A DNA stretch of 64,000 nucleotides from NCBI RefSeq assembly GCF_001443605.1, contig NZ_CP013118.1, forward strand, positions 976,134-1,040,133. The letters are read 5' to 3'. The notes below the pieces were generated by a model, which worked only from the letters and a program-made list of their open reading frames with translations, did not search any database and had not been told where the DNA came from. This stretch comes from Salinivirga cyanobacteriivorans. Its GTDB lineage: Bacteria; Bacteroidota; Bacteroidia; Bacteroidales; Salinivirgaceae. The position numbers were made by a program, and so were the translations under genes. This document shows, piece by piece, positions 17,807 through 28,128 of this stretch; the first letter of the stretch is position 1; each line of letters starts with the position of its first letter.

Positions 17807-19642
17807 TCAATATTTAAATAATACTTTTTCTTTATTACCAAAAAATTGTGGGGTTTGCAGCCCCCTGATCTTTCTGGAAGTTTGAGTTACAGTTCTATGA
17901 ATATAATCAGCCAATTCACCTTGAGTTACTTTACGGTCTTTATTAGAATCTGCTTTACCCTGCATGCCAAGACACAGATAATAGGTAAAAAGCCCGGTTC
18001 TCGTATCGTCAAAAGCTAATGAAGTTTCCTCATTTGTAGAGGATGTAAAAACTGAAAACTCATCGTTTTTAAGCCAGGGCTGACTATACCTGGGCCGAAT
18101 TTTTACGCCTTTCATAGCCACCAGGTTTTCAGGACCGCCTTTTTCAGTTGCTCTTGAGGCCCCACTGAAACAAGCGTCTAAAAATACAGTTACTGATTTC
18201 GCACCTAACTTGTCAAGATTTGTATAAAACTTACTAAGATTGTATCCCTGCCTGCTGAGCCGTTCCACCTTCCCGTCGGACGGGAAAAGATAAATTTCTT
18301 TACCACGCTTATCAGGTATTCCATGTCCTGAATAAAAAACAAAAAGTTCTGTTTTCCCCTTTAATATTGCTTTTTGAAGCTCTCCATACTGGGGGTTAAA
18401 TACATCATCAAACACAAAACCGCGTGTTTCATCACTATCATAAACAACCACCTGATCGACACCCAGGCGGTATTTAAAATATTGCTTAACTATATTAGCA
18501 TCGCGCTCTGCATACGGTGCTGAAGGAAGATTATCATAATGTTCAACCCCAAATACAACGGCCACAGAATTAGGCCTTTTAGTTTTAGATGGTTCGACTT
18601 GTTCTATATTTTCTACTTCACCAACATTTGCAGTAAATTTCTTTGATTTATACTCAAAACGAGCGAATTTTTGTTTCAGGTCTTCTATATCTGCTTTTAC
18701 TTCCAGTTTTTTTGAATCTGGTACTGCTTGATTCAAGTTTATTGGTAAAGGATAATTTATTAGATCGCCACGGTGGTTTTTTTCTTTTAGCGTAAGAAAA
18801 ACTGGAAGTCTTTTGTGTCGATTTACTCGCTTATTTGGACTTAAAGTGATCCATAACTCGCCCACGGCTCCAGTTTCAAGATCTCCAAGTGCTCCCTCTC
18901 CATTGTCTATGTAAACATGGCTGGTTTTGGAATGTACATTATAACGTATATCTTTTGCAATACCCCCTCCGATATTCTGCACATAAATCTTTGCCTTTAC
19001 AAGCTCGCCAGCCTGTAATTGACCATCGGCCTTAATTGCTGCTGTTTCTGATGTATTATCAATCAGCTCCATGCCGGAAAAAACCAATTCTGCTCCCTGA
19101 TAAGCTAAGGTATTTAGAACTAAATATGCAGGATCCATATCATAACCAAAATGCTCTTTTACGTTTATTTCCAGTTTATATTCACGAGTGGAAATATCTA
19201 AATCTGCTTTTAGGTTAATAAAAAGTTCTTTGCTTTCTCCCGGTTGCAAAAAATTGATTTTTTTCCGATCCTGAATTTTCAGGGCTTGATCCTGAGCTTG
19301 TTGTTTAACAAAAAAGCTAACCTTCTGTTGTTTACGTTCACCATTCCCTGGCAAATCCATCTTAATACGCTCTTTTACAAAAACAATTAACCCTTGTGCT
19401 TTTCCTTTACCTTTATTTGTTATGTTTAATCGTATTTGCCCCGTCTCACCTGCTTCAAGGATTCCATTGCTATTTGCATCTTCAAATCCCAGCTCAACGA
19501 ATAAATTGGGCGGCAGACCTCTTTCATAATTGGGAACAGGATCAGCATTAATATTTTCAGCCTTAGTTGGAGGCCCACTCTGTGCGAATACTAATACTAT
19601 GGATATAAAAAAGAATACCAGTGTAATAAAAGATTTTTTCAT
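17807..19642 (-). CDS. Secreted caspase-family (C14-like) peptidase
   Basis: This 611-residue exported protein has a signal peptide (1-20), two CARDB-like beta-sandwich regions (about 45-170 and 185-300), a short linker, and a caspase-like domain (about 355-611). The catalytic dyad is visible: His440 in FYSGHG and Cys491 in LDACFSG. Caspase-fold peptidases of this kind usually cut after basic residues. The C-terminal region contains SNKDRKVTQGEL, which looks like a calcium-binding EF-hand-style loop. It has its own -7 element upstream. The target is unknown. Confidence 0.87.
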   Translation of the reverse strand: MKKSFITLVFFFISIVLVFAQSGPPTKAENINADPVPNYERGLPPNLFVELGFEDANSNGILEAGETGQIRLNITNKGKGKAQGLIVFVKERIKMDLPGNGERKQQKVSFFVKQQAQDQALKIQDRKKINFLQPGESKELFINLKADLDISTREYKLEINVKEHFGYDMDPAYLVLNTLAYQGAELVFSGMELIDNTSETAAIKADGQLQAGELVKAKIYVQNIGGGIAKDIRYNVHSKTSHVYIDNGEGALGDLETGAVGELWITLSPNKRVNRHKRLPVFLTLKEKNHRGDLINYPLPINLNQAVPDSKKLEVKADIEDLKQKFARFEYKSKKFTANVGEVENIEQVEPSKTKRPNSVAVVFGVEHYDNLPSAPYAERDANIVKQYFKYRLGVDQVVVYDSDETRGFVFDDVFNPQYGELQKAILKGKTELFVFYSGHGIPDKRGKEIYLFPSDGKVERLSRQGYNLSKFYTNLDKLGAKSVTVFLDACFSGASRATEKGGPENLVAMKGVKIRPRYSQPWLKNDEFSVFTSSTNEETSLAFDDTRTGLFTYYLCLGMQGKADSNKDRKVTQGELADYIHRTVTQTSRKIRGLQTPQFFGNKEKVLFKY

Positions 19643-19663
19643 AACAAGCGTTTTATGTTACTA

Positions 19664-19671
19664 CAAATATA
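19664..19671 (-). promoter_or_regulatory. -7 promoter element of the caspase-like gene
   Basis: On the minus strand this reads TATATTTG, an exact TAnnTTTG, about 22 bp before the ATG at 19642. The -33 position reads ATG rather than TTG. Confidence 0.5.
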
Positions 19672-19702
19672 AAATTTACAATCGAATCAACATGAACAGA
19701 TA

Positions 19703-20680
19703 TTACTCATATTGCAAACCTATTTCAGCTCTAACTTTGTCCAAAATACGAGTTAACTGCAAGCTTGTTTTAAGCGGAAGCCTGGGACTTTCTGTTTTAC
19801 CTTCTTTAATGCAATTTTGCACTTCTTCAATTTCATGCACATAACCATTACCCGAATATTTCAAATCGTAATGTTCAATAATATCTTCCTCCTCATAAAG
19901 CTCAATTCTTTCTGAATGATGAAACCTTGTGGCTACTTTTATTTTGCCATGAGTGCCGTAAATATATGCTTCAATGGGCGTATGGGCTTCAAGTGTTGAT
20001 TCCAGTGAAGCTTTGGAGTGGTTATCATAGCTAAACATCATGGAGCAATAGCTATCAACTCCGGTTTTGGTCATACGGGCTGTAGCCATTATATCAACCG
20101 GGATTCCTAATATTAATAAACTAAGATAAACCGGGTATATACCAATATCAAGCAATGACCCGCCGCCAAGTTTCTTCTCAAATAATCTGCCCTGCATATC
20201 CATTTTACTTTTAAAACCAAAATCAGCCCTGATGGCCACAATATCTCCAATCACCTTATTATTAATAAGCTCCAGTAATTTCCCTGTTGCAGGTACAAAC
20301 CGGGTCCAAAGCCCCTCCATCAAAAAAAGCCCTCTCGAACGTGCTTCATTCATCATAGTCTCGACTTCTGCTTCATTCATCCCCATTGGTTTTTCAACCA
20401 ATACATGTTTACCATGTTTTAAACACAACATTGTATATTCAAAATGAAATGCATGAGGTGTTGCGACATAAACCACATCGACCTCATCATCCTGTGCAAG
20501 TTCAAGGTAAGAGCCATAAACTTTTGATGGATTAAAATCAGATCCAAATTGTTTTGCGCGATCCATATCTCTAGACGCTACTGCATATATTTCAGCATTT
20601 TCCACAACCTGAAGTTCTTCTGCAAATTTTCTGGCTATTTTGCCTGGACCCAATATGCCCCATTTTAAATTATTGCTCAT
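19703..20680 (-). CDS. Gfo/Idh/MocA family oxidoreductase
   Basis: This 325-residue NAD(P)-dependent dehydrogenase has an N-terminal Rossmann fold (WGILGPGKIARKF, residues 7-19), the family's HVLVEKPMGMNEAE motif (lysine about residue 97) and the alpha/beta C-terminal substrate domain. GGGSLLDIGIYPVYL near 173 is the usual histidine/tyrosine-region counterpart. It resembles trans-1,2-dihydrobenzene-1,2-diol dehydrogenase-like members, but sugars or inositols are the common substrates and none can be chosen here. It is not obviously in an operon. Confidence 0.88.
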   Translation of the reverse strand: MSNNLKWGILGPGKIARKFAEELQVVENAEIYAVASRDMDRAKQFGSDFNPSKVYGSYLELAQDDEVDVVYVATPHAFHFEYTMLCLKHGKHVLVEKPMGMNEAEVETMMNEARSRGLFLMEGLWTRFVPATGKLLELINNKVIGDIVAIRADFGFKSKMDMQGRLFEKKLGGGSLLDIGIYPVYLSLLILGIPVDIMATARMTKTGVDSYCSMMFSYDNHSKASLESTLEAHTPIEAYIYGTHGKIKVATRFHHSERIELYEEEDIIEHYDLKYSGNGYVHEIEEVQNCIKEGKTESPRLPLKTSLQLTRILDKVRAEIGLQYE

Positions 20681-20756
20681 GTTCTAGTAAAATTAATGAT
20701 AAATCATTTTTTTGACCCAATTAGGCTAGATAAAAGAGAATAGTTACGAAGCAAAC

Positions 20757-21498
20757 CTACAAAATATAGTAAAAAATAAAGCACATCATGGCAAAATTAA
20801 AGCCGGCGTGGCATAAAATAGCTCCGGCAACAGAGCCTGACTTTTGTTTAAAAAAGAAAAGACTCTACTAACCAGAAACATCAATGTGACCCAGAGTAAA
20901 GCAGGAATAAAAAAGAAGTTTCAGCTTTGGTTATTGTAAATAATTCCATAATGCGCTAAATGCGTCAGTGCAAAAGCCAAGCTATCAATATAAGAGGCCT
21001 TTAAATGTCCGAAATCAACCTGTAATGCACCATGTATCAATCCACGATAGAAAAGCTCCTCCCCAATAGGACTGAAGGTCATACTCATCACAGCTGATAT
21101 CAGGAAGAAAATTAACCGTTGAGCGTCTTCTATGCTTCCTGAAGCCCCATTCGAGCGTGAAATATAAACAAACCAATTACAGACTGAGTCGCCATACAAC
21201 CATTCACCCATTATGTAAACAACAGAGCTCATACCAGCTCCTGTAAGCAATGCTAAAATCAGCCATAGTTTTCGATCAGGTTTTTTAAAACCTATTAAGC
21301 GCAATCCCTTGTATGAAAGGAAAAGAAAGGGCAAAAACCAAAGTGTAAGAAAAATAAAAAACACGGAGTAAAAATCACCTGTCACATAGGCGTTCATAAC
21401 AACTATAAACCTGGGGATACCAAGGGCAAGAATCAATATTATTCCCAGTATCCAATTAAATTCAATACGGTTACGCCAGATTCTGTTTAAATACTCAT
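20757..21498 (-). pseudogene. CPBP intramembrane metalloprotease, decayed
   Basis: The longest intact piece (20921-21436) carries hydrophobic helices, the first CPBP motif EELFYRG and the start of the second, FALTHL. It stops at an in-frame TGA (20921-20923). The same frame continues after that TGA with another helix; then, after a run of six A on the plus strand near 20850, the next frame gives GSVAGAILCHAGFNFAM, the expected third motif with its His and Asn, ending at TAG 20757-20759. Upstream, a good ATG (21496-21498) is one base out of frame. At least three lesions therefore separate it from a working gene. Confidence 0.8.
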
Positions 21499-21565
21499 TT
21501 TACTTAGTGAGCCGTTTTAAATAAAAGCTTACCAAATTTACGCAAGATTAATAAACAAACAAAGG

Positions 21566-23014
21566 TTACATTCCTTTCTTTTTTGAAAGAAACTGTAAAA
21601 AATATTTAACCTGAGCAGCCCAGGCCCGCTCATTATGACCAGCGTCATCGGCTTCAACATAATTGATTTTTTCAGTTGACCAACCTTTTTTCAGCAATAA
21701 ATTTCTCAATTCACGTACGTTTTTTACTGTAGTCTCACCTTCACCGGTTCCTACGTATAAAAACACAGGTTGTCTTTCAAATGCAGGTAGTTGTTCTATT
21801 GTTTTCAGAATATCACGTTTGTTCCACCAAACTGAAGGCGACAAAACTACTAAAGCTCCAAATATCTGTGGATAGGTAAAACCCATATGCAATGTAGCTA
21901 AGCCCCCAAGAGATGATCCTCCCAGAGCGGTATTTACCCTATCTGATTTGGTGCGGAATTTATTATCAATAAAAGGTTTCAATTTTTGAACTATGAACTC
22001 CCCGTACAGGTCTCCCCGGCCTCCCATGGGCTCTTTATCAGCCATTAATTTATCCGTACCGGCTGAATCTGTTACATTTTGAAATTGAAATTCAATACCA
22101 GCCCTTGCAAGGAAATACACTGAATCATTACTGGAAGTAAGCGGTTGATAAATATCACTACCTGGAACCATAACCATAAGCGAATCATTCTGATCTTTGA
22201 AAAACACTGAATCGCCCTGTTCTGTTGCAAAACCACCAGTAAAAGGACTCAACTTACCGGATGATAATTGTGGGGTTACCCTGGTAAACTCATGATGCCA
22301 CAATTGACGGGTTGGTGTGTATTCACTTATACGGTCAGTGGTATTTCCAATGCCAACAATTATCATGGGTTCAATTTCATGGCTGCGAATTAAATTTTCA
22401 GCTATCTCATCCATTCTCCACTCCTGACCCGTAGCTGCAGCATCGAATATGTTTTGACCGTCATGCATATATAGCACCGGGTAACGACTTGAACTTTTAT
22501 TGTATAATGGTGGCAGATAAACATAAATTTCGCGTGAGGCTAATTCCTCGCAGTGAAAATCTTCAATTAACTCAATATGCCCTGTGAGTTTCGAGGTTGG
22601 AGCCAGGGCTTTATCGTCCCAGGCCAAATTTAATTCATTGCGAACACCTGCATATATTTTCACAAGGTGGTTGCGTCCTTTTTGCCATCCATCATTGGGA
22701 TTATTGCTTCCATCGACTTTTATCTTAACCGAAACAACAAGACTATCCTCAGGAACCGTAAAAGGAACAATTGCTGTATAGATACTGTCCCCATCAGGAT
22801 CTGAGGCTAAAAAGGTAGCTCCCCAGGATAATGGATTTACATCACCTCTTATTCCAACTTTTTCGGTTAATTGATCGATCCAACCAGCATTGATTGGCTC
22901 TCGCATATCTAAAGACACATGCAATGTATCTTGCTGAGCATTGGCCCTGGATAATAGCATCAACCACATTGTAATGCATAAAAAGAGGCGGAACCACCCA
23001 GATAAACTAGTCAT
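21566..23014 (-). CDS. Secreted esterase, alpha/beta hydrolase (esterase D/enterochelin type)
   Basis: This 482-residue protein has a Sec signal peptide (about 1-26), an N-terminal beta domain resembling a starch-binding or Ig-like module (about 30-140) and a PF00756-type esterase domain. The esterase carries YVYLPPLYN, YMHDGQNIFDAA and the nucleophile elbow GGSSLGGL; a final histidine is in DAGHNERAW. The ATG overlaps the end of the upstream trehalose synthase gene by 8 bp, so the two are translated together. That pairing suggests action on an acylated sugar or glucan product, which is inference only. Confidence 0.84.
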   Translation of the reverse strand: MTSLSGWFRLFLCITMWLMLLSRANAQQDTLHVSLDMREPINAGWIDQLTEKVGIRGDVNPLSWGATFLASDPDGDSIYTAIVPFTVPEDSLVVSVKIKVDGSNNPNDGWQKGRNHLVKIYAGVRNELNLAWDDKALAPTSKLTGHIELIEDFHCEELASREIYVYLPPLYNKSSSRYPVLYMHDGQNIFDAAATGQEWRMDEIAENLIRSHEIEPMIIVGIGNTTDRISEYTPTRQLWHHEFTRVTPQLSSGKLSPFTGGFATEQGDSVFFKDQNDSLMVMVPGSDIYQPLTSSNDSVYFLARAGIEFQFQNVTDSAGTDKLMADKEPMGGRGDLYGEFIVQKLKPFIDNKFRTKSDRVNTALGGSSLGGLATLHMGFTYPQIFGALVVLSPSVWWNKRDILKTIEQLPAFERQPVFLYVGTGEGETTVKNVRELRNLLLKKGWSTEKINYVEADDAGHNERAWAAQVKYFLQFLSKKKGM

Positions 23015-26000
23015 TATATTGGTCTAATATTTTTAAAATACAAATTGTCGGAATAAGGATTCGCTCTGAAGGAGCTTCAAGCTCATCACTCAGGCGGTGT
23101 ATGGCCATTTCCAACAAAAAAACATTCAAAATATTTTTAAAATCCTCATCATTTTCTGGTATAAACCGGTTTCCGTTAGTTCGGTCGAGGTATGCCCTCA
23201 GATAAATTTGAACCATGTAGTGGAACCATTTTTCGGCCCATGGTCGCAGGGCATTAATATCTTCTTTCCTTATATTCTGATTTTTCAATATACCTTCGTA
23301 AGCAATGTAATGGAAAGAGCTAATAATTGAAGCAATGTCTGAAAGCGGTGATTTTTTCAATCTCCGCTGGCTATATCTTTTTCCGGGACTACCCTCGAAA
23401 TTAATGAAGACAAAATCGCGGCCTGTAAAAAGTACGTGTCTGAGCTTAAAATTCCCATGTGTACGTATTTTCATAATATCAAGCTTATTGCTGTAAACAT
23501 TTTTCAAAACCTGCAACACTTTGTGCTTGAGTGGAAAAATACGTCCAACGTCATCTCTTATATTTTCAGGAATCTGATCGTACTTACGTTCCAGTGAATG
23601 ATATACTTCACGAACCGGGGATTGAAAAGAACTAAACAATGACCGCTGATAATGCAGTGAAAACTCTTCAGGGTAAAACTCAGGATCTTCCTTCTCTGAA
23701 GCCAAAGCAGCATGCAGCTCAGCTGTTCGCTCACCCAACAACCTGACTTGCTCAACAGCAACCATATTGAGTGTCTCTATCATATGCTCATCTTCCATCT
23801 CTTCAAATGCTATGGGTTTGGTAAATGAGCCTGTCAATGGGAACTGTTCCGAATCATCAGACCGCATTTGAACCGTTTCGTAATAGCGTTGCAAGAAATC
23901 AAGGAAATAGTGACGGGCATCGTTCTGATAGTCTTCTGCCTCCTGTATTTTACCCAGCGCAATAGCATGTTCATGATTTTGCAAATCAATTTTACCTGCA
24001 TATTTAGGGATATATGGAAACTCTACTTTATCTAAAAATTCGGTTAACTGAAGGTCCGGGTTAACAGACTTATCGAGTTTACGATAAATTTTGAGCAAAT
24101 AATCGTTATTGTATAGAATTGAGGTATTCGTACGACGCATATTCATGATGCGCGGTTTCACATCTTCAGCATCGTGGCCATACTGGCTCAGCTTTTTATT
24201 TGCGATAAAGCGCATGGTTGTATTTCCGGCCATCAAACGTTTTTTATTGACAATATTGTTAAAAAGCCTGAGTTGTATTTCGGGATCAAAAAAACCATCA
24301 TATAAATAGCCTTCTAAGCCACCTATTTTAGCCTGACAAATAATAGACTGCGGATACTCGTCGGTAATGGTTTCTGTTTTGGTTTTTTCTGAAAAGGCCA
24401 TACAAATTTGATATAACTCGGGCAACCTGCTCTCGTAGCGCACTTCAAGTAAAGTAATGTATGCATTGCGATCTTTACTGGAATAATCGATCAATTTGAG
24501 CACATGAGTTCTTCTTATTTTCTGATAGCGGCTCTCAAACCATTTGCTGTGTTTAAGATATGAAGGCAGCACATCTATCTCAAGTGTCTTTTTAACCTTT
24601 GGATCGGTGATATTTTCCCAGGTGTTAAATTCAAGCAAAAGGTTTTGTTTCGGATCATCTACAGCAGAGCGTTTTTTTCGCAGTAAAAACCAATAATAAT
24701 CGTGCGGGCTCAGGGTTAATACATAATCACGATTTTCGTGAACAATTGGGAACCGGTTTTTACTGAACACTTCTATTGGCACATAGCCTGCATATTTACT
24801 CAAATCGAGCTCTGCAGCCTGCGAGAACCTCGATAAATTAAAAACTACCAGGATTGTTTCCTCTTCAAAAGTTCGGGTAAAAGCAAGCACCTTGGAATTT
24901 TCAGAATATATAAATTCAATATCGCCGCGGCCAAAAGCTTTGAATCGCTTGCGCATATTAATAACCCGCTTCATCCACCATAGCAGCGAAGAGTTACTTG
25001 CCTGCTGCGTTTCCACGTTCACCGACTCGTAGTGGTAAAGCGGATCAAGAATCAGCGGCAAATAAAGCTTGTGTGGGTTGGTATTGGAAAAACCTGCATT
25101 ACGGTCGGGCGACCATTGCATTGGCGTACGTACACCATCGCGGTCACCAAGATAGAAATTATCTCCCATGCCAATTTCATCGCCATAATAAATCACAGGA
25201 GTTCCGGGCAATGAAAAAAGCAGGTAGTTCATCAACTCTATCTTTCGCCGATTATTCTCTAACAATGGAGCCAAACGCTGCCGGATGCCCAGATTAATTT
25301 TGGCCTTTGGGTTTTGCGCATATACTTTGTACATGTAGTCGCGCTCCTCATCTGTCACCATTTCAAGTGTAAGCTCATCGTGGTTGCGCAGGAATATGGC
25401 CCATTGGCAAGTGTCGGGAATGTCCGGAGTTTGGTCAAAAATATCGGTAATCGGGTAACGATCCTCCATACGCATAGCCATAAACATGCGTGGCATAATC
25501 GGGAAATGGTAGTTCATATGACACTCGTCACCGCCACCAAAATATGCTGCTGAATCTTCCGGCCACATATTGGCCTCAGCCAAAAGCATTTTGCCTGAAA
25601 AGTTCTCATCTACATGTCTGCGAAGTTTTTTCAGAAAGGCATGGGTCTCAGGTAAATTCTCACAATTAGTACCTTCACGTTGATAGAGATAGGGAACTGC
25701 ATCAAGTCTGAAGCCATCGACACCGAGCTTAAGCCAATAATCAATTATTCGGAAAATTTCCTGTTGTACTTTGGGATTATCGTAATTCAGGTCAGGCTGA
25801 TGATGAAAAAAACGGTGCCAGTAATATTGTTTGGCCACCGAATCCCAGGTCCAGTTACTTTTTTCATAATCCTGGAAAATAATACGTGCCCCACCATAAG
25901 TTTTGGGATCATCGGTCCACACATAGTAATCACGCTCCACTGAGTCTTTTGGCGATTTTCGGGCACGCTGAAACCAGGGGTGCTTGTCTGAGGTATGGTT

Positions 26001-26330
26001 CATTACTAACTCTGTAATTACCCTTATATTTCGTCTATGCGCGGCATTTATAAACTTCTTGAAATCTTTAATATCTCCATATGAGGGATTTATGCTGTAA
26101 TAATCAGCAATATCGTAGCCATCGTCTTTCAATGGAGAAGGATAAAATGGAAGTAGCCAAATTACATTAACACCCAGGTCTTCCAGGTAATCCAGTCGGT
26201 TAAGCAATCCGGTAAAATCTCCAATTCCATCACCATTGCTATCCATAAAAGCCTTAATGTGCAATTCGTAGATGATGGCATCTTTGTACCAGTGTATATT
26301 ATCGTCAATTTGGGTGTAATCCTGCGTCAT
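23007..26330 (-). CDS. treS: Trehalose synthase-maltokinase fusion
   Basis: This 1107-residue two-domain enzyme is read from the ATG at 26330; the upstream in-frame codon at 26366 adds an unlikely leader. The N-terminal GH13 domain (about 1-545) interconverts trehalose and maltose: nucleophile Asp210 in GVDGFRLDA, acid/base Glu252 in LLAEANMW, and Asp318 in LRNHDE. The C-terminal half (about 560-1100) matches maltokinase, which makes maltose 1-phosphate for the GlgE glucan pathway; HGNFKLRHVLFT and FINFEGSPGK are its kinase-fold motifs. GlgE itself is not in the window. It is followed by, and overlaps, the esterase gene. Confidence 0.9.
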   Translation of the reverse strand: MTQDYTQIDDNIHWYKDAIIYELHIKAFMDSNGDGIGDFTGLLNRLDYLEDLGVNVIWLLPFYPSPLKDDGYDIADYYSINPSYGDIKDFKKFINAAHRRNIRVITELVMNHTSDKHPWFQRARKSPKDSVERDYYVWTDDPKTYGGARIIFQDYEKSNWTWDSVAKQYYWHRFFHHQPDLNYDNPKVQQEIFRIIDYWLKLGVDGFRLDAVPYLYQREGTNCENLPETHAFLKKLRRHVDENFSGKMLLAEANMWPEDSAAYFGGGDECHMNYHFPIMPRMFMAMRMEDRYPITDIFDQTPDIPDTCQWAIFLRNHDELTLEMVTDEERDYMYKVYAQNPKAKINLGIRQRLAPLLENNRRKIELMNYLLFSLPGTPVIYYGDEIGMGDNFYLGDRDGVRTPMQWSPDRNAGFSNTNPHKLYLPLILDPLYHYESVNVETQQASNSSLLWWMKRVINMRKRFKAFGRGDIEFIYSENSKVLAFTRTFEEETILVVFNLSRFSQAAELDLSKYAGYVPIEVFSKNRFPIVHENRDYVLTLSPHDYYWFLLRKKRSAVDDPKQNLLLEFNTWENITDPKVKKTLEIDVLPSYLKHSKWFESRYQKIRRTHVLKLIDYSSKDRNAYITLLEVRYESRLPELYQICMAFSEKTKTETITDEYPQSIICQAKIGGLEGYLYDGFFDPEIQLRLFNNIVNKKRLMAGNTTMRFIANKKLSQYGHDAEDVKPRIMNMRRTNTSILYNNDYLLKIYRKLDKSVNPDLQLTEFLDKVEFPYIPKYAGKIDLQNHEHAIALGKIQEAEDYQNDARHYFLDFLQRYYETVQMRSDDSEQFPLTGSFTKPIAFEEMEDEHMIETLNMVAVEQVRLLGERTAELHAALASEKEDPEFYPEEFSLHYQRSLFSSFQSPVREVYHSLERKYDQIPENIRDDVGRIFPLKHKVLQVLKNVYSNKLDIMKIRTHGNFKLRHVLFTGRDFVFINFEGSPGKRYSQRRLKKSPLSDIASIISSFHYIAYEGILKNQNIRKEDINALRPWAEKWFHYMVQIYLRAYLDRTNGNRFIPENDEDFKNILNVFLLEMAIHRLSDELEAPSERILIPTICILKILDQYND

Positions 26331-26533
26331 ATAGTGCCTTAAATTTAAAGCTGTAAATATAATCAATCATTAAAATTATACCCAATCAATCAATTATTGT
26401 ACTAAATCTTTTTTTGCAATAAACTTTTCTCGTCTACCCCAACCAGAAACTGTTAATATTCTCATAATGAGTACAAAATATTTTATTTTTATATTTATTT
26501 AATCTAAATTAGCGTAAATAAAACTGCTTCTTT

Positions 26534-27847
26534 ATGAAAACATTAGCTATAATCATTATTCTACTGCTTACAGGTACTTTAAGTGCCCAGAACAAAGGAT
26601 ATGTTCAAAACAGAATTTCAATTGAAACCACATGCGGACATATACCATTAATGAACCCACAAAAAGCGCATGCAACAGACACGCTTTTTTGTGAACGTTT
26701 AGCCTATAATGAAGACTATTATGAGCCTTACACGCGTAGAATTATTATTTACGATGAATTCGGACGGATTATTGAAACTATATATGGTAATTACCCATGG
26801 GGCAATTACAAAAACTCATTCAAAGAAATCTTTACCTATACACCTTTTGATTCACTTGCTACCTATCAGAGCATGATTTGGAACGATTCTTTAGGAGTTG
26901 ATGGTGCCTGGGATAACACAAATTTCATTACCTACACCTATGATAATCAAAATAAACTCATTCGATTGGAAAAACAATTCAGCCCGATGGACATCCAGGA
27001 ATGGGAAAACAATCGCATATCTACATTTGAATATTACCCCAATTCATTTAAAACCCAAAAAGAAACAATTGAATACTTCAACGCTGAGGAAGATGTGTGG
27101 CAGACATATCAAACACATGAATATACTTATAACCCAAATGACCAGGTTACAGAAAAAGTAACGCATTACTCAGATGATGATGGACAAACCTGGAGAGGCA
27201 CCTCCAGATTTACCTACAATTATGATGAAAGGTCGGGTAAAATTGTAATTCAACAGGTTCCGGATGGTGAAAACTGGCGCAATAGCTGGCGTTTCACACA
27301 CATTCTAAATGACAACGATGCTCCAAATGAAATACTTAAGGTTATGTGGAATACTCATGACTCAGCATGGGATACGCTTATACAGGAAAAAAGAGTTTTT
27401 ACCTATAATAATTTTGGTCAGATAACTTCCGAAACATACATGTCGAAATATTTCGAATGGTTCAACATAGAAAAAAAGACCCACACCTATGATCAAAATA
27501 ATTCGTTAAATGGCGGAACTAATTACGACTGGGATTTTAATGACTCTATTTGGGTGGCAAAGACTCAATGTGCATTAAAAACAAACCAACCACTATTGAT
27601 TCATGAAACTAGCAGGCTTTTAAATTTTAATTTCTATCCGAACCCTGCAAATGGAGTTATAAATATAGCATTACCTCAAAAATACAGAAATGGACTGATA
27701 CAGGTCATCGACCAATATGGAAGGATTGTAAAACAATTCAACAACATTCCGGAAAAAATAACCTTGTTACACCAGCCAACCGGCATATATTTTTTACGCA
27801 TAAAACATAAATCAGGTACTAATACTAAAAAATTTGTCCTTCGTTAA
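26534..27847 (+). CDS. Secreted YD-repeat-like protein with T9SS signal
   Basis: This 437-residue protein has a signal peptide (1-18) and degenerate RHS/YD-like repeats such as YDEFGRIIETIY, YTYDNQNKLIRLE and YNNFGQITSETY spread through residues 70-330. It ends in a type IX secretion sorting domain starting at FYPNPANG (about 366-437). No enzyme motif is visible. It is probably displayed on or released from the cell surface. Terminator at 27881-27912. Confidence 0.8.
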   Translation: MKTLAIIIILLLTGTLSAQNKGYVQNRISIETTCGHIPLMNPQKAHATDTLFCERLAYNEDYYEPYTRRIIIYDEFGRIIETIYGNYPWGNYKNSFKEIFTYTPFDSLATYQSMIWNDSLGVDGAWDNTNFITYTYDNQNKLIRLEKQFSPMDIQEWENNRISTFEYYPNSFKTQKETIEYFNAEEDVWQTYQTHEYTYNPNDQVTEKVTHYSDDDGQTWRGTSRFTYNYDERSGKIVIQQVPDGENWRNSWRFTHILNDNDAPNEILKVMWNTHDSAWDTLIQEKRVFTYNNFGQITSETYMSKYFEWFNIEKKTHTYDQNNSLNGGTNYDWDFNDSIWVAKTQCALKTNQPLLIHETSRLLNFNFYPNPANGVINIALPQKYRNGLIQVIDQYGRIVKQFNNIPEKITLLHQPTGIYFLRIKHKSGTNTKKFVLR

Positions 27848-27880
27848 ATACACAGTGTTTTTTTTAGTCTTAGTTAATGT

Positions 27881-27912
27881 AAACCGGGAACTATTTATTT
27901 CCGGTTTTTTTT
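27881..27912 (+). terminator. Rho-independent terminator
   Basis: A 7-bp stem AAACCGG / CCGGTTT with a 13-base loop is followed by a run of T. It lies 33 bp after the YD-repeat-like gene. Confidence 0.85.
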
Positions 27913-28128
27913 GTGAAAAGCGTTAAAGAAAGGCCTGAAACATGTAATAGAATAATAAGGCCAGCCATAAGCTACCGTTTAAGTTTGAAAAAGCATGAGC
28001 AATGACACAGAATTCTTATAAAATAAGGGCAGAAAAAAGACCGATTTTATGCTTCAATATTTTAATCCTCCGAAAAATAATTTATTTTTACCTCAGTAAG
28101 AAAATAAACCTTTTAAACACTGTGTATT

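Noticed and set aside
20921..20923. TGA read as an amino acid in the CPBP gene (recoding or alternative code)
   Set aside because: Dozens of other genes end in TGA normally and use TGG for Trp; further frame breaks in the same gene point to decay.
23097..26300. Long antisense open frames across the trehalose synthase gene
   Set aside because: Shadows of a strongly coding minus-strand gene; no domains or start signals.
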